From: Rohdeia mirabilis
Lineage (GTDB): Bacteria; Planctomycetota; UBA1135; GCA-002686595
Assembly: GCA_007750655.1 (NCBI GenBank)
Contig: CP036290.1
Location: forward strand, 4,526,001-4,590,000
Direction of reading: 5' to 3'
Length of the DNA: 64,000 bases
Positions 41,321-50,389 of the stretch are shown here, in pieces. A program made the translations under genes and the position numbers. How positions within the stretch are numbered: the stretch's first letter is position 1; each line of letters starts with the position of its first letter. The notes under the pieces are model-generated. The model did no database searches, was not told where the DNA came from, and was given only the letters and a program-made list of their open reading frames with translations.

Positions 41321-43618
41321 ATGACACGCACCGATCGTGGGGACGGGACCCGGGGCCCGCAGGGGGACGTTCGTCCCTTGGCCGAGGCTTCGGGAAGGCC
41401 CGTTCGCGCTGCGTCGCGCGCGCGCGTCCGTCCGCTCGCGGCCGCCGTGCTGGCCGTCGGGCTCGCCGCGCACGGGTCTTCGGCCCTCGCCGCCAGCGCG
41501 CCGCAACAGTCGCTCGAGCCGACCTACACCTACCAGGGCTCGACGCGCGCGCTGACGATCGACCCGACCGGGTTCGTGGTGCAGCACAGCTTCCCCGAGG
41601 CGCATCTGGTCGAGCTCGTGCTGGACAAGTTCGGCGTCGACGCCACCGTCACGCCCTGGCACGTGGCGGGCACGGCCTGGGTCGCGCTGCCGCCGTCGTT
41701 GCGGACGACGCGCGACGTGGTCGAGCTGGTGGACGCGATCGGTTGGGAGCAGGGCGTGACGTTCGCGAGCCCGCGCTTCGTCGACGCGCGCGGCGACGGA
41801 CTGGTCGCGACGAAGGACCTGCTCGTGGCCTTCGAGCCGGGCGTGGGCGAGGTACTGGCCGAACAACTGCTCGTGCCCTACGGCGAGGTGCTCCAGCACG
41901 AACCCGCGGGCCTCGAGGACACGTACCTCGTGCGCACCGAGTTCGTGGACGGGTTCGGCGTGCTGGCCGCGGCGGAGGCTCTGGCGAGTCTGCCCGAGAC
42001 GCGCTGGTGCGACCTCGACTTCCAGCTCGAGGTCCGCCTCGACCAGGTGCCGAACGATCCGCTCTATCCGAGCCAGTGGAGCCTGCGCAACACGGGCCAA
42101 CTGGGTGGACCTGGTGGCTACGACCTCGACGCGCCCGCGGCCTGGGCGGTGACGACCGGCGTGGACACTGTGGTGGTCGGCGTGCTCGACGACGGCGTCC
42201 AGCAGGACCACCCGGACATCATGCAGGTGCCCGGCGTCGACTTCACCGGCAGCGGTTCGAACGGCGGTCCGGCCACGGCCTGCGATCGCCACGGCACCGC
42301 GGTCGCCGGGTGCATCGCGGCCGGGATGAACAACGGACTCGGCACGACGGGCGTCGCGCCGGGCGTGCGCGTCAAGAGTCTGAAGGTCTTCACGACGACG
42401 ACCGTCTGCAACGGCCAGGGCGCCTTCCAGGTGAGCTGGTTCCTGAACGCGCTCGAGCACTGCCGGGTGAACGACGTGCGCGTCACGAACACGAGCCTCG
42501 GGTTCGCGCCGGTCACTTCGATCACCCAGAAGTTCGATTCGACCCGCGCGGCCGGCATCGTCCACTTCGCGTCGGCCGGCAACTCCGCGGGCGCGATCGG
42601 CTATCCGGCCGAGGTCGCGAGCGTGAACGCCGTCGGCTCGATCGACCCGGACGGCGATCGCTCGGCGTTCAGCTGCTTCGGCCCCGCGCTGGCGTTCGCG
42701 GGTCCGGGCCAGACCGTCTGGACCACCGACCGCACCGGTGCCGACGGGTTCGCGGGCGCGGACTACACGACCCTGAGCGGTACTTCGTTCGCCTCGCCGT
42801 TCGTGGCCGGCGTCGCGGCCCTGGTGTTGAGCGTCGATCCGGCGCTGACCGCGGCCGAGGTGGAGAGCGCGCTCGCCACCACCGCCATGGACCTCGGCCC
42901 GCTCGGTCGCGACGACGACTTCGGCTACGGCCTCGTGCAGGCGGGCGGCGCGGTGCAGTGGACCCAGAGCGGTCTGGCGGCCAAGTTCGCGCCCACCATT
43001 GCAGCGCTCGATCCGAGCGCGGTGCCGGTGCTCGCTCCGGACGCGAGCGGAACGCTGACCGTCCTCGGCACGAACCTGACCAACGTCTCGGGCGTGCGGC
43101 TGGGTGGCACCACGCTGCCGTACGCGGACGTGACGATCATCGACGACGGCCAGATCGACGTGCGCTACACGCGTCTGCCGAGCCTCGGTCTGGTGGACGT
43201 CGAGCTGATCCACGCGGGCGGCTCCGTGCTGTCCACGGTGAACTCGATCGTCGTCGCGAGCCCGACCATCGACCTGACCGACAGCGGCTCGGTGGGCCTC
43301 GATCGCTCGGCCGGCGTCGAGCTGTTCGTGGCCTCGTCGTCCTACGACTTCTACTACCTGATCGGTTCGCTCGTGCACCAGCCGACGCTCGTGCCGGGCA
43401 TCATCGACAGCGACCTGGGCGGCGGCGACATGGCGCAGTTGCACCTGCTGGCCATGGGCTCGATCCCGCCCGATCTCGGCCACGCACGCCAGCTGGTGTC
43501 GATCCTGAACCTGCCCCTGGGCCTCGACCTGCACTTCCAGGCCGGCATCGTGGAGTTCGCCGCGCCCGCGCTGCCGCTGATCACGACGGGCGTGCAGTCG
43601 GGGACGATTCTGTACTGA
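41321..43618 (+). CDS. Secreted subtilisin-like serine protease (S8) with IPT-like and C-terminal module
   Basis: A 765-residue exported protein. The signal is at about residues 38-60, followed by a propeptide-like region to about 240. The S8 catalytic domain has Asp290 in VVGVLDDGV, His324 in DRHGTAVAG, Asn421 in FASAGNSAG and Ser489 in SGTSFASPF. After about 560 comes an IPT/TIG-like segment (LTVLGTNLTNVSGVRLGG), then the C-terminal region with YYLIGSLVHQPTLVPG and LHFQAGIVEF that resembles the module of other secreted proteins here. All four active-site residues are present, so it is probably active. The ATG at 41321 is just before a basic stretch; the frame upstream is antiphase to mutY. 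Confidence 0.9.
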   Translation: MTRTDRGDGTRGPQGDVRPLAEASGRPVRAASRARVRPLAAAVLAVGLAAHGSSALAASAPQQSLEPTYTYQGSTRALTIDPTGFVVQHSFPEAHLVELVLDKFGVDATVTPWHVAGTAWVALPPSLRTTRDVVELVDAIGWEQGVTFASPRFVDARGDGLVATKDLLVAFEPGVGEVLAEQLLVPYGEVLQHEPAGLEDTYLVRTEFVDGFGVLAAAEALASLPETRWCDLDFQLEVRLDQVPNDPLYPSQWSLRNTGQLGGPGGYDLDAPAAWAVTTGVDTVVVGVLDDGVQQDHPDIMQVPGVDFTGSGSNGGPATACDRHGTAVAGCIAAGMNNGLGTTGVAPGVRVKSLKVFTTTTVCNGQGAFQVSWFLNALEHCRVNDVRVTNTSLGFAPVTSITQKFDSTRAAGIVHFASAGNSAGAIGYPAEVASVNAVGSIDPDGDRSAFSCFGPALAFAGPGQTVWTTDRTGADGFAGADYTTLSGTSFASPFVAGVAALVLSVDPALTAAEVESALATTAMDLGPLGRDDDFGYGLVQAGGAVQWTQSGLAAKFAPTIAALDPSAVPVLAPDASGTLTVLGTNLTNVSGVRLGGTTLPYADVTIIDDGQIDVRYTRLPSLGLVDVELIHAGGSVLSTVNSIVVASPTIDLTDSGSVGLDRSAGVELFVASSSYDFYYLIGSLVHQPTLVPGIIDSDLGGGDMAQLHLLAMGSIPPDLGHARQLVSILNLPLGLDLHFQAGIVEFAAPALPLITTGVQSGTILY

Positions 43619-43721
43619 GTGAGGCGGGACGGCGCGTACGGACGCGCCAACCGCGCTCTACCATGGAGCCCGCTGTCGCACGCCCAGCGTCCGATCAGCC
43701 GCGTGCCCGTGTGCTCCGTTC

Positions 43722-44591
43722 TCACTTCAACACGAGCCTCGAGCCTGGAACGAACTCGCAGGTGTCCAGGACTCCGTCGGTTCCGATGTCCGTGACATCG
43801 ACCGTGTAATTCGTCTGAGGCGCCAGACCTGGGACGGGCGTCGTACCGTCGGGCCGGAACGAGACGAACCGGTACACGGTCCCGAGAGCGCTGGAGCGCG
43901 TCTCGAAGTTGTCGAGGTAGCCGGCGAGAGGCTGGACGGCGTCGCCACCGAAATAGGGCGTCAGCGTCCCTGCGTCGCAGTCGAGCATCGCGATCGCCAG
44001 TGGATAGTTGGTCAACACGACGAAATCGGTGGTGGAGTCCTCCGAGACGGCCATGTGTACGAACATGCCGCTCGAGCCACTCGTTTCGTCGTACACGCGC
44101 GTCGATCCGCGAATCTCGGGCGGAGTCAGGCTGTAGCTTCCGCGTTCCTTCGTCTCCGTGAGCGCCAGGCCGAATTCGATGCGCTCGACCCAGGAGCGAG
44201 CGTCGCGCGCGAGAGCCACATGGAGCACGCCATCGGTTCCGACCGCGGCCGCTGTCGGCGTCCCCGACAGCTGGTACGTCGCGCGTTCGGTCGCCTTCGG
44301 CAGGCCTCCGCCCGAGCTCCAGTGCCAAACGACGCGAACCGTGTCGCCGTCGCCTTCATGGACGGTGCCGATTAGGACGTCCCCGTCGGGCAGCGAGGCA
44401 GACATGCCCACGACGCTGATCGTCGGCCGATACGAGAAGGTCGGAGCGAAGGCGATCTCCGGCTCCGTCGGCCAGTCGGCGCGTGACGCCCTGTGCACGA
44501 CCCCCGTGTTGCTCGCCGAAAGGAGGTAGCCCGCGAGCCCCATCAGCACGAGGAGCCCAGCCGCCACCATGAGAGCCTTGGACGTGTTCAT
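43722..44591 (-). CDS. Membrane-anchored propeller-like protein of unknown function
   Basis: A 289-residue protein with an N-terminal hydrophobic segment (ALMVAAGLLVLMGLAGYLLS) that may be a signal anchor, followed by an exported beta-rich domain with repeated strands (VVGMSASLPDGDVLIGTVH, TAAAVGTDGVLHVALARDA, TDFVVLTNYPLAIAMLDC). The end (YTVDVTDIGTDGVLDTCEF) might carry a loop with calcium-like residues. No family was recognised. Base composition looks somewhat less GC-rich than its neighbours by eye. It is divergent from the DUF1579 gene and convergent with the subtilase gene. Confidence 0.65.
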   Translation of the reverse strand: MNTSKALMVAAGLLVLMGLAGYLLSASNTGVVHRASRADWPTEPEIAFAPTFSYRPTISVVGMSASLPDGDVLIGTVHEGDGDTVRVVWHWSSGGGLPKATERATYQLSGTPTAAAVGTDGVLHVALARDARSWVERIEFGLALTETKERGSYSLTPPEIRGSTRVYDETSGSSGMFVHMAVSEDSTTDFVVLTNYPLAIAMLDCDAGTLTPYFGGDAVQPLAGYLDNFETRSSALGTVYRFVSFRPDGTTPVPGLAPQTNYTVDVTDIGTDGVLDTCEFVPGSRLVLK

Positions 44592-44773
44592 TGCAGTCAC
44601 TGGTGCCGAGTCGTTCCGCTCGAGCGTGCAGGCTACGCGCCCGCCCCTAGGGCAGGCTCGACGCTGTGAGGCCGGCCCAATCAGATTGCACCAACGGAAC
44701 CGACCGAGGGGTCGCCAGGGGGCTCGAACGGCGGCAAACTGTCCGCCCTCCTCCCCCACGACCCACCGAGTCC

Positions 44774-45421
44774 ATGAATCTCACCACCGCACTGCTCGCC
44801 GTTCCCGCCGCCCTCGCCATCGGCTTCGCCGCCGGCCGCACGGGCACCTTCGAAGCTCCCGCCGCCACCGCACCGCTCCAGGACCAGGACCAGGGCACGG
44901 TCGCCGCTCTCGACACGACTGGCCTCTACCAGCCGGGCGACTTCCACCGGATGCTCGACGTCTTCGTCGGCGACTGGAACGCCAAGGTCATGTTCTACGT
45001 GCCCGGCATGGACGAGCCGCAGGTCAACGAAGGCACGATGACCGGCTCGTGGATCATGGGCGGCCGCTTCCTGAAGCAGGCGTTCCAGATGCCGATGTCC
45101 GAGGACGAGACGTTCGAGGGCATGAGCCTGATGGGCTACAGCCCGGCCGAGCGCGTCTTCGAGTCGGTCTGGATCGACAACATGGTCGTCGACATGGCTT
45201 CGGGGGCGGGCTACGCGTCGCCGGACGGCATGCGCTTCACGATGCTGACGTCCGAGATCGATCCCGAGTCGATGGTCGTGCGCGAACTCGAGGAACGCAT
45301 CTCGATCACGTCGAACTCCGCCTTCGACTACGAGCGCGTGGTCCTCTCGCCCGAAGGTGAGTCGCTCCAGATGCGCATCGAGTACACGCGCGTCGCGCCG
45401 ACAACCGACGAAGGTCGCTGA
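44774..45421 (+). CDS. Exported DUF1579 protein
   Basis: A 215-residue protein with an N-terminal signal peptide (LLAVPAALAIGFAAGRTG). The DUF1579 pattern starts at about residue 58: LDVFVGDWNAKVMFYVPG, TGSWIMGGRFLKQAFQMPM, SLMGYSPAERVFESVWIDNM, and ends FDYERVVLSPEGESLQMRIE. Fold is expected to be a small lipocalin-like beta barrel; function is unknown. The ATG at 44774 starts the signal sequence; a longer frame upstream lacks features. Its 3' end meets the convergent SGNH gene 45 bases later. Confidence 0.82.
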   Translation: MNLTTALLAVPAALAIGFAAGRTGTFEAPAATAPLQDQDQGTVAALDTTGLYQPGDFHRMLDVFVGDWNAKVMFYVPGMDEPQVNEGTMTGSWIMGGRFLKQAFQMPMSEDETFEGMSLMGYSPAERVFESVWIDNMVVDMASGAGYASPDGMRFTMLTSEIDPESMVVRELEERISITSNSAFDYERVVLSPEGESLQMRIEYTRVAPTTDEGR

Positions 45422-45466
45422 GCCCGCGTCGCTCCACCGGCCATCAGGCCGAGCGGAGCGGCCCCA

Positions 45467-46600
45467 TCACTCGTCGCTCGCCCGCTCCGGCTTGCGACGC
45501 ACCCGGTCCGCCACGGCGATCGGGTCCCAGCGGACGGTTCCCTCGAGGGGGGCCGTCCGCTCGAGCGTCTGGAGCGTCATCAGCGCCAGCGCCGCCGTCC
45601 CCGCGAGCGTCGGGTGCAGGCGATCGCCCTGCAGCCAGACCGTCGCGTCGCTGGTGTCGACCGTCTCGCCGCGCAGTTCGATGCTGCGGCCCGCCTTCAG
45701 GTCGTCGAGGAACGCGGCCAGCGGCACCAGGTGCGCGCGCGGCCGCGCCTCGATCCACCCGCGCACCTCGGCGTTGAGCGCGGCGAGGGTCTCGTCGTCG
45801 GGCTCGTAGCGCTTGGGCATCATCAGCGGCGTCGCGTCGCGCACGTCGGGGAAGTCGCCGAGCAAGAGGATCGCGTCCGACTCCTCGAGCAGCGTGTCCA
45901 GCCGGGCCAAGGCCTGACGCACGTGCGGGAGGCGCAGCTCCATCGACTTGCCGCCGTAGCCGAACCAGAAGAGGAGGTCGGCACCAACGATGACGTCGGG
46001 CTCGTAGTCGCGCAGTTCGGCCAGCGCTTCGTCGAGGTTCTGGTCCGGCATCAGGAAGAACATCGCGTCCGCCAGGTCGCGCACCTCGCCGAACGAGTCG
46101 GGGGCGGCCGCGCGGATCAGGTCCGCCAGCGCCACGTCGCGGCCGACCTCGCTGCGCAGGCCGAAGCCACCGGACGCACTGGCGCCGACGGTCGCGAGGC
46201 GCTCGTAGCGGACGGCCGGGTCGGGCTCGACGGCGGGCGTGGGCGGGGCCTCGACGATGGGCGCTTCGACGATCGATCGGTCGAGGTCGCCGGTGGACGG
46301 CTCGGCGCCGTGCTCCGCGGCATCTTCAGCGGCGGCCTGTCCAGCGAACGGCGCGACGGTCGTCGGTGCCTCGGTACTGGGCACTTCGACCTCGTCACCC
46401 GGCACTTCGACCACGCCACCGGGCACTTCGACCACATGGGCCACCGGCTCGGTCGCCGGCTCGCCCGTGCAGGCGGCGAGCCCGAACGCCAGCAACGGCG
46501 CGAACAGCCACGCCGCAAGGCGCCCCGCTCCCGATCCCTCGCCACACCACCCACCGGAACTCTGCCCGGCCCGACCTCGCTCGTTCTTGGATACGTCCAC
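45467..46600 (-). CDS. SGNH/GDSL-hydrolase-like lipoprotein
   Basis: A 377-residue protein starting with GTG at 46600, with lipobox GLAAC near residue 45, a low-complexity linker of Val-Glu-Val-Pro-Gly repeats (see 46379-46437) to about residue 120, and an SGNH-type domain with ATVGASASGGFGL as block I, IVGADLLFWFGYGG, AILLLGDFPDVRDATPLMMP and the block V DRLHPTLAG. Block I has Gly-Ala-Ser rather than Gly-Asp-Ser, which occurs in the superfamily. The catalytic Asp-x-x-His is present. It is probably an exported esterase or related hydrolase. It is divergent from the TMTC-like gene. Confidence 0.78.
   Translation of the reverse strand: MDVSKNERGRAGQSSGGWCGEGSGAGRLAAWLFAPLLAFGLAACTGEPATEPVAHVVEVPGGVVEVPGDEVEVPSTEAPTTVAPFAGQAAAEDAAEHGAEPSTGDLDRSIVEAPIVEAPPTPAVEPDPAVRYERLATVGASASGGFGLRSEVGRDVALADLIRAAAPDSFGEVRDLADAMFFLMPDQNLDEALAELRDYEPDVIVGADLLFWFGYGGKSMELRLPHVRQALARLDTLLEESDAILLLGDFPDVRDATPLMMPKRYEPDDETLAALNAEVRGWIEARPRAHLVPLAAFLDDLKAGRSIELRGETVDTSDATVWLQGDRLHPTLAGTAALALMTLQTLERTAPLEGTVRWDPIAVADRVRRKPERASDE
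46379..46437. repeat. Three tandem 21-bp units in the SGNH lipoprotein gene
   Basis: GGCACTTCGACC recurs three times at about 21-base intervals, encoding VEVP-type repeats (VVEVPGGVVEVPGDEVEVPS) in the linker between lipobox and hydrolase domain. The unit is in frame (21 = 7 codons), so copy number can vary without breaking the gene. Such elastin-like linkers are likely flexible spacers. Confidence 0.7.
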
Positions 46601-46805
46601 GGCGACGGATGCTACAGCCTGCGCGCGCGGCCGGAGCAGCGGGGCGATCCCGAGCCTGCGTCGGTCGGAATCGCCGGAGTCGCGCGCCGTCCCGACCGGA
46701 CGCGTTGCCCGCGCTCGTCGCCCGCCACCCGACCCGCGCGCCACCACCCGCGAACCGCGCCCGACGCTCCAGTAGGATCCGACGCGCCGCGACGCCGGCC
46801 CGACG

Positions 46806-49559
46806 ATGCAGACCCCCATCCAGACCGACGCCGCGGCTCCGACCGGGGGCCCCACCGCACTCCCGAGGCTCCCCCTGGTCGCGCTGACGGCGGTCGTGCT
46901 GCTGGCGGCCGTCCCCTACCTCTTCGGTCTCGGCGGGGGCTTCGTCTACGACGACGAGATCCTGATCCTGCAGAACCCGATGGTGCAGGACCTGGCGCGG
47001 CTGCCCGATCTGCTCACGAACTCGCTGTGGGGGTTCGCCACGTCGCCGAACGAAGCGCGCGTCGAGTACTGGCGGCCGCTGACGTCCCTGTCGTTCGCGC
47101 TCCTGTGGGCGATCGGCGACGGCGCGCCGGTGGCGTTCAAGCTCGCGTCGCTCGTGCTGCACCTCGTCTGCGTCGTCCAGGTCGCGCGGCTCGGGCGCCT
47201 TCTGACCGGGCGCATCGACGCGGCACTCGCCGGTGCGCTCCTGTTCGGCGTCCACCCCCTCGGCGTCGAGGCGGTGACCTGGATCAGCGCGATCAACGAC
47301 CCGCTGATGCTGGCCTTCGGACTGACCGGCGCGATCAGTTGGATCGGTTGGCGCCGCGCCGGTTCGCCCGGCCTGCCCTGGCGCGCGGTGCTGTGCTACG
47401 CGGGCGCGGTGCTGGCCAAGGAGACGGCGCTCGGCTTCGTGCTGGTGTTCGTCGCGCTCGACCTGACGGCGCTGCGCAGCGCGGTGGCCAGCGCGATCCG
47501 CGGCGGTCAACGCTTCGTGCGCCCGGCGCTGACGTTCGGGCCGTGGCTCGCGGCCTACTGGCTGATTCGCACCTCGGTGTTCGGCAACTGGCACGGCGGC
47601 CTGCTGTCGCAGAACGTCTACCTCGCCGCGACTTGGGAGCGTCTGCAGGAGCTGCGCATCGAGCTGCTCGGCGGCGGACTCGCACTCGCGGCCTGGCCCG
47701 CGGAACTGACCGTCTTCCGCCCGTTCCGCGGCTCGGTCGACGCGGGCGATCTCGCCGTGCCGCTCGTCGCGATCGGTGCCGCGATCGCCGTCGGAGCGGT
47801 GCTCTGGAAGCGGCGCGACCGCACGGCGCTCGCCTTGTGGGCCTGGCCGCTCGCACTCCTCGCGCCGCTCGTCCTGCGCGTGCAGTCGGTCGGCCAGTTC
47901 CCTCTGTCGGATCGCTTCGTGTACGGCACGGTGCCGGGCGTCGCGCTGTTGTTCGCGCTGGTGCTGTTCCGCGGCGCCGCGCGCGCGAAGAACCCCGCCG
48001 CACGCGCCTTGCCGTGGGTCGCGACGTTCGCGCTCGCCGCGTTGCTCGGCCTGCACGGCGCGCGCCGCACCGCCGCCTGGGACACGCCCGACGGCTTCTG
48101 GCGCGCGGCCGAGGCCGAGAACCCGAACATCGCGCTCGTGCAGTGGAACCTCGGTCGCATCACGCTCGAGGAGTTCCGCCGCACGCCCACGCTGCCGGTC
48201 GCCGAGCGCGCGTTCGAGTACTTCACGCGCGCGCTCGACATCGCGGAAGGCGTGGCCGAGGGCGTCGACGTCCCCGGCTCGCAGTTCGACCGCCTGCAGT
48301 CCTACCTCGGCACCGGCTGGTCGCTGCTGTACCAGGGCCAGGTGGACGGCTACGGCGGACTGGACGCGCCGCTGCGCTACTTCGACCTCGTGATCGGTCT
48401 GCAGGCGGCGGACGAGGGCGGCGAACCGAAGCCGATCGTCCCCGGCGGCGAGACGAGTCACGAAGCCTGGACCGGACGCGGCGCGACGCTGGCGGCGATG
48501 GGCCGCTACGACGACTCGCTCGCGAGTTTCGAGCGCGCCATCGAGCTCTATCCCGACTATCCGCTCGCGCACTTCAACAAGGGCCTCGTCCACTTCGGAC
48601 TGGGTCAGTGGATCCCGGCCACGAACCACCTGGACCGCGCGGTCGAGCTGCAGCCGTCGAATCCCGAGTTCGCGCTCTTCGCCGCGCACGCCGCCGCCGA
48701 ACGCGCCGCCATGGGTCGCGGATCGGCGGCGCGCGCGCGCGAACTGGCCGAGCTCGCGCGCGACAACGCGCCGGACAGCGCGGGACCGGTGGTCCTGCTC
48801 GGCATCCTCGCGCGCCGCGACGAGCGGCCGACGGACTCGCTGCAGCTGCTCGACGAGGCGCTGCGGATCGATCCGTCCGATCCCGACGCGCACCTGCAAC
48901 GCGGGACGACGCTCCTGAGCATGGGGCGCGACGACGAGGCCCTCGCCGAGTACGTCGAAGCCTGTCAGTTCGGCGGTGATCGCTTCGAACCGCACTGGCG
49001 CACGGCGGTCATGCTGCTGGCCGCGAAGGTGCCGAACGAGGACGTGCTGCCGTACCTGCGGCGCGCGTACGAACTGTGTCCGGACCCCGCGCGGCTCGGC
49101 GAACTGGGAGCGGACCTCGACCGCATCCTGCCCGCCGGCGATCCGCTGCGGCACACGATGGCGCTGTTCGACGAGCGCCGCGGCCAGATCGAGTCGGCGC
49201 TGTACTGGGCCCAGACCGCCGCGGCGGAAGCGGACGCCGACGGGCGCGGCGCGTACCTCTTCGGACGGCTCTTGCTCGCGACCGATCGCGCGGCCGACGC
49301 CTTGCCGTGGCTCGAAATGGCGAACGAACGCCGTCCGGACCGTTTCGAGCGCCTGCGCGAGCTCGGTTCCGCGCGCGCCGACACGGGCGACGCGGACGGC
49401 GCGCGTGCGGCGTGGAACCGCGCGCTCGAGGTGATCCCGCCCGCACCCGCTGGACAGGAGTGGCAGGAGCAGATGCTGCGCGGTCAGATCGAGGCCGGGC
49501 TCGAGAACCTGGCGCAGCTCGAGGCCGGAGCGGCCGGTCCGACCCAGGACGACGAGTGA
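46806..49559 (+). CDS. TMTC-like membrane protein with C-terminal TPR domain
   Basis: A 917-residue protein. Residues about 20-430 contain multiple membrane segments and the GT-C superfamily motif GGGFVYDDEILILQNP near the start of the first loop (Asp-Asp-Glu), with GVHPLGVEAVTWISAINDPL later; eukaryotic TMTC O-mannosyltransferases have the same layout. Residues about 440-900 are tetratricopeptide repeats (SLASFERAIELYPDYPLAHF, QLLDEALRIDPSDPDAHLQR). In TMTC proteins TPRs hold the acceptor. Probable role: protein or lipid glycosylation at the membrane. It starts at ATG 46806, 205 bases from the divergent SGNH gene, and thpR follows. Confidence 0.85.
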   Translation: MQTPIQTDAAAPTGGPTALPRLPLVALTAVVLLAAVPYLFGLGGGFVYDDEILILQNPMVQDLARLPDLLTNSLWGFATSPNEARVEYWRPLTSLSFALLWAIGDGAPVAFKLASLVLHLVCVVQVARLGRLLTGRIDAALAGALLFGVHPLGVEAVTWISAINDPLMLAFGLTGAISWIGWRRAGSPGLPWRAVLCYAGAVLAKETALGFVLVFVALDLTALRSAVASAIRGGQRFVRPALTFGPWLAAYWLIRTSVFGNWHGGLLSQNVYLAATWERLQELRIELLGGGLALAAWPAELTVFRPFRGSVDAGDLAVPLVAIGAAIAVGAVLWKRRDRTALALWAWPLALLAPLVLRVQSVGQFPLSDRFVYGTVPGVALLFALVLFRGAARAKNPAARALPWVATFALAALLGLHGARRTAAWDTPDGFWRAAEAENPNIALVQWNLGRITLEEFRRTPTLPVAERAFEYFTRALDIAEGVAEGVDVPGSQFDRLQSYLGTGWSLLYQGQVDGYGGLDAPLRYFDLVIGLQAADEGGEPKPIVPGGETSHEAWTGRGATLAAMGRYDDSLASFERAIELYPDYPLAHFNKGLVHFGLGQWIPATNHLDRAVELQPSNPEFALFAAHAAAERAAMGRGSAARARELAELARDNAPDSAGPVVLLGILARRDERPTDSLQLLDEALRIDPSDPDAHLQRGTTLLSMGRDDEALAEYVEACQFGGDRFEPHWRTAVMLLAAKVPNEDVLPYLRRAYELCPDPARLGELGADLDRILPAGDPLRHTMALFDERRGQIESALYWAQTAAAEADADGRGAYLFGRLLLATDRAADALPWLEMANERRPDRFERLRELGSARADTGDADGARAAWNRALEVIPPAPAGQEWQEQMLRGQIEAGLENLAQLEAGAAGPTQDDE

Positions 49560-49605
49560 GCGTCGCGGTCCGTCGCGACCCGTCGACCGCGGGAGTCACC
49601 CAGCG

Positions 49606-50217
49606 ATGAAGGTCGACGACGACGGACGTTCGCCGCGCGGTCGCGGTGCGTCGCAGGAACGCCGGCGAGCGGCGGCGAAGCTGGGCACGGCGCGCGTGTT
49701 CGTGGCGCTCTACCCGCCGGCCGCCACCACGGGGGCGCTGCTGGCGAAACTCGGCGAGCACGACCTGCCGCCGCACCGTGCGACCACCCACGACCAACTG
49801 CACCTGACGGCGCTGTTCGTGGGTGACGTCCCCGAGCGCGACCTCGAACGCGTGCGCGAATCGGTGACGGGTGCCGCGCGCGGCATTCAGCCGTTCGACG
49901 TCGCGCCGCTGCACCTGGCGCCGTTGCCGCAGGACGGTCCGGCGCGCCTGTTGGCGGCGATCTGCGACCTACCGAGCCCGCTGAGCGAACTGCACGAGCG
50001 GCTGGCGCACCGCCTCGCGACGCACAAACGCACGTCCCGCTCCTTCCTGCCGCACCTGACCCTGTGCCGCTTCGAGCGACCGGTCGAGTTGGACCTCGCG
50101 GACTCGCTACTGGACGTGCCGCCGTTCCGCGTGGAGACGGTGCACCTCATGCAGAGCCGGCTCGGGGCGGACGGCGCGCTGCACCGCGGACTGGCGCGCG
50201 TGCCGCTCGGCGGTTGA
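49606..50217 (+). CDS. thpR: RNA 2',3'-cyclic phosphodiesterase, ThpR/LigT type
   Basis: A 203-residue 2H phosphoesterase. The first histidine motif is HLTALFVGDV (about 66-75), the second HLTLCRFERP (about 149-158); these two H-x-T motifs define the superfamily. After a charged N-terminal extension of about 28 residues the fold starts RVFVALYPPA, typical for ThpR. It hydrolyses 2',3'-cyclic phosphodiester ends of RNA. It follows the TMTC-like gene by 46 bases; functional link is not obvious. Confidence 0.88.
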   Translation: MKVDDDGRSPRGRGASQERRRAAAKLGTARVFVALYPPAATTGALLAKLGEHDLPPHRATTHDQLHLTALFVGDVPERDLERVRESVTGAARGIQPFDVAPLHLAPLPQDGPARLLAAICDLPSPLSELHERLAHRLATHKRTSRSFLPHLTLCRFERPVELDLADSLLDVPPFRVETVHLMQSRLGADGALHRGLARVPLGG

Positions 50218-50389
50218 GGGTCGCGGTCGCTGCGGCGCTGCGACGAGTCCACACGGCGGCGAGCCCGTGCTGTCTCGATCCGGTGCCGAGCGAGCGCGTG
50301 TCGCTTCGGATCGAGGCTGCGGCGAACGGGCTCGCAACGGTGCGGTCGCTCGCACCCGCGCCGCTGGAACGCTCCGCCGACGCCGTGCC

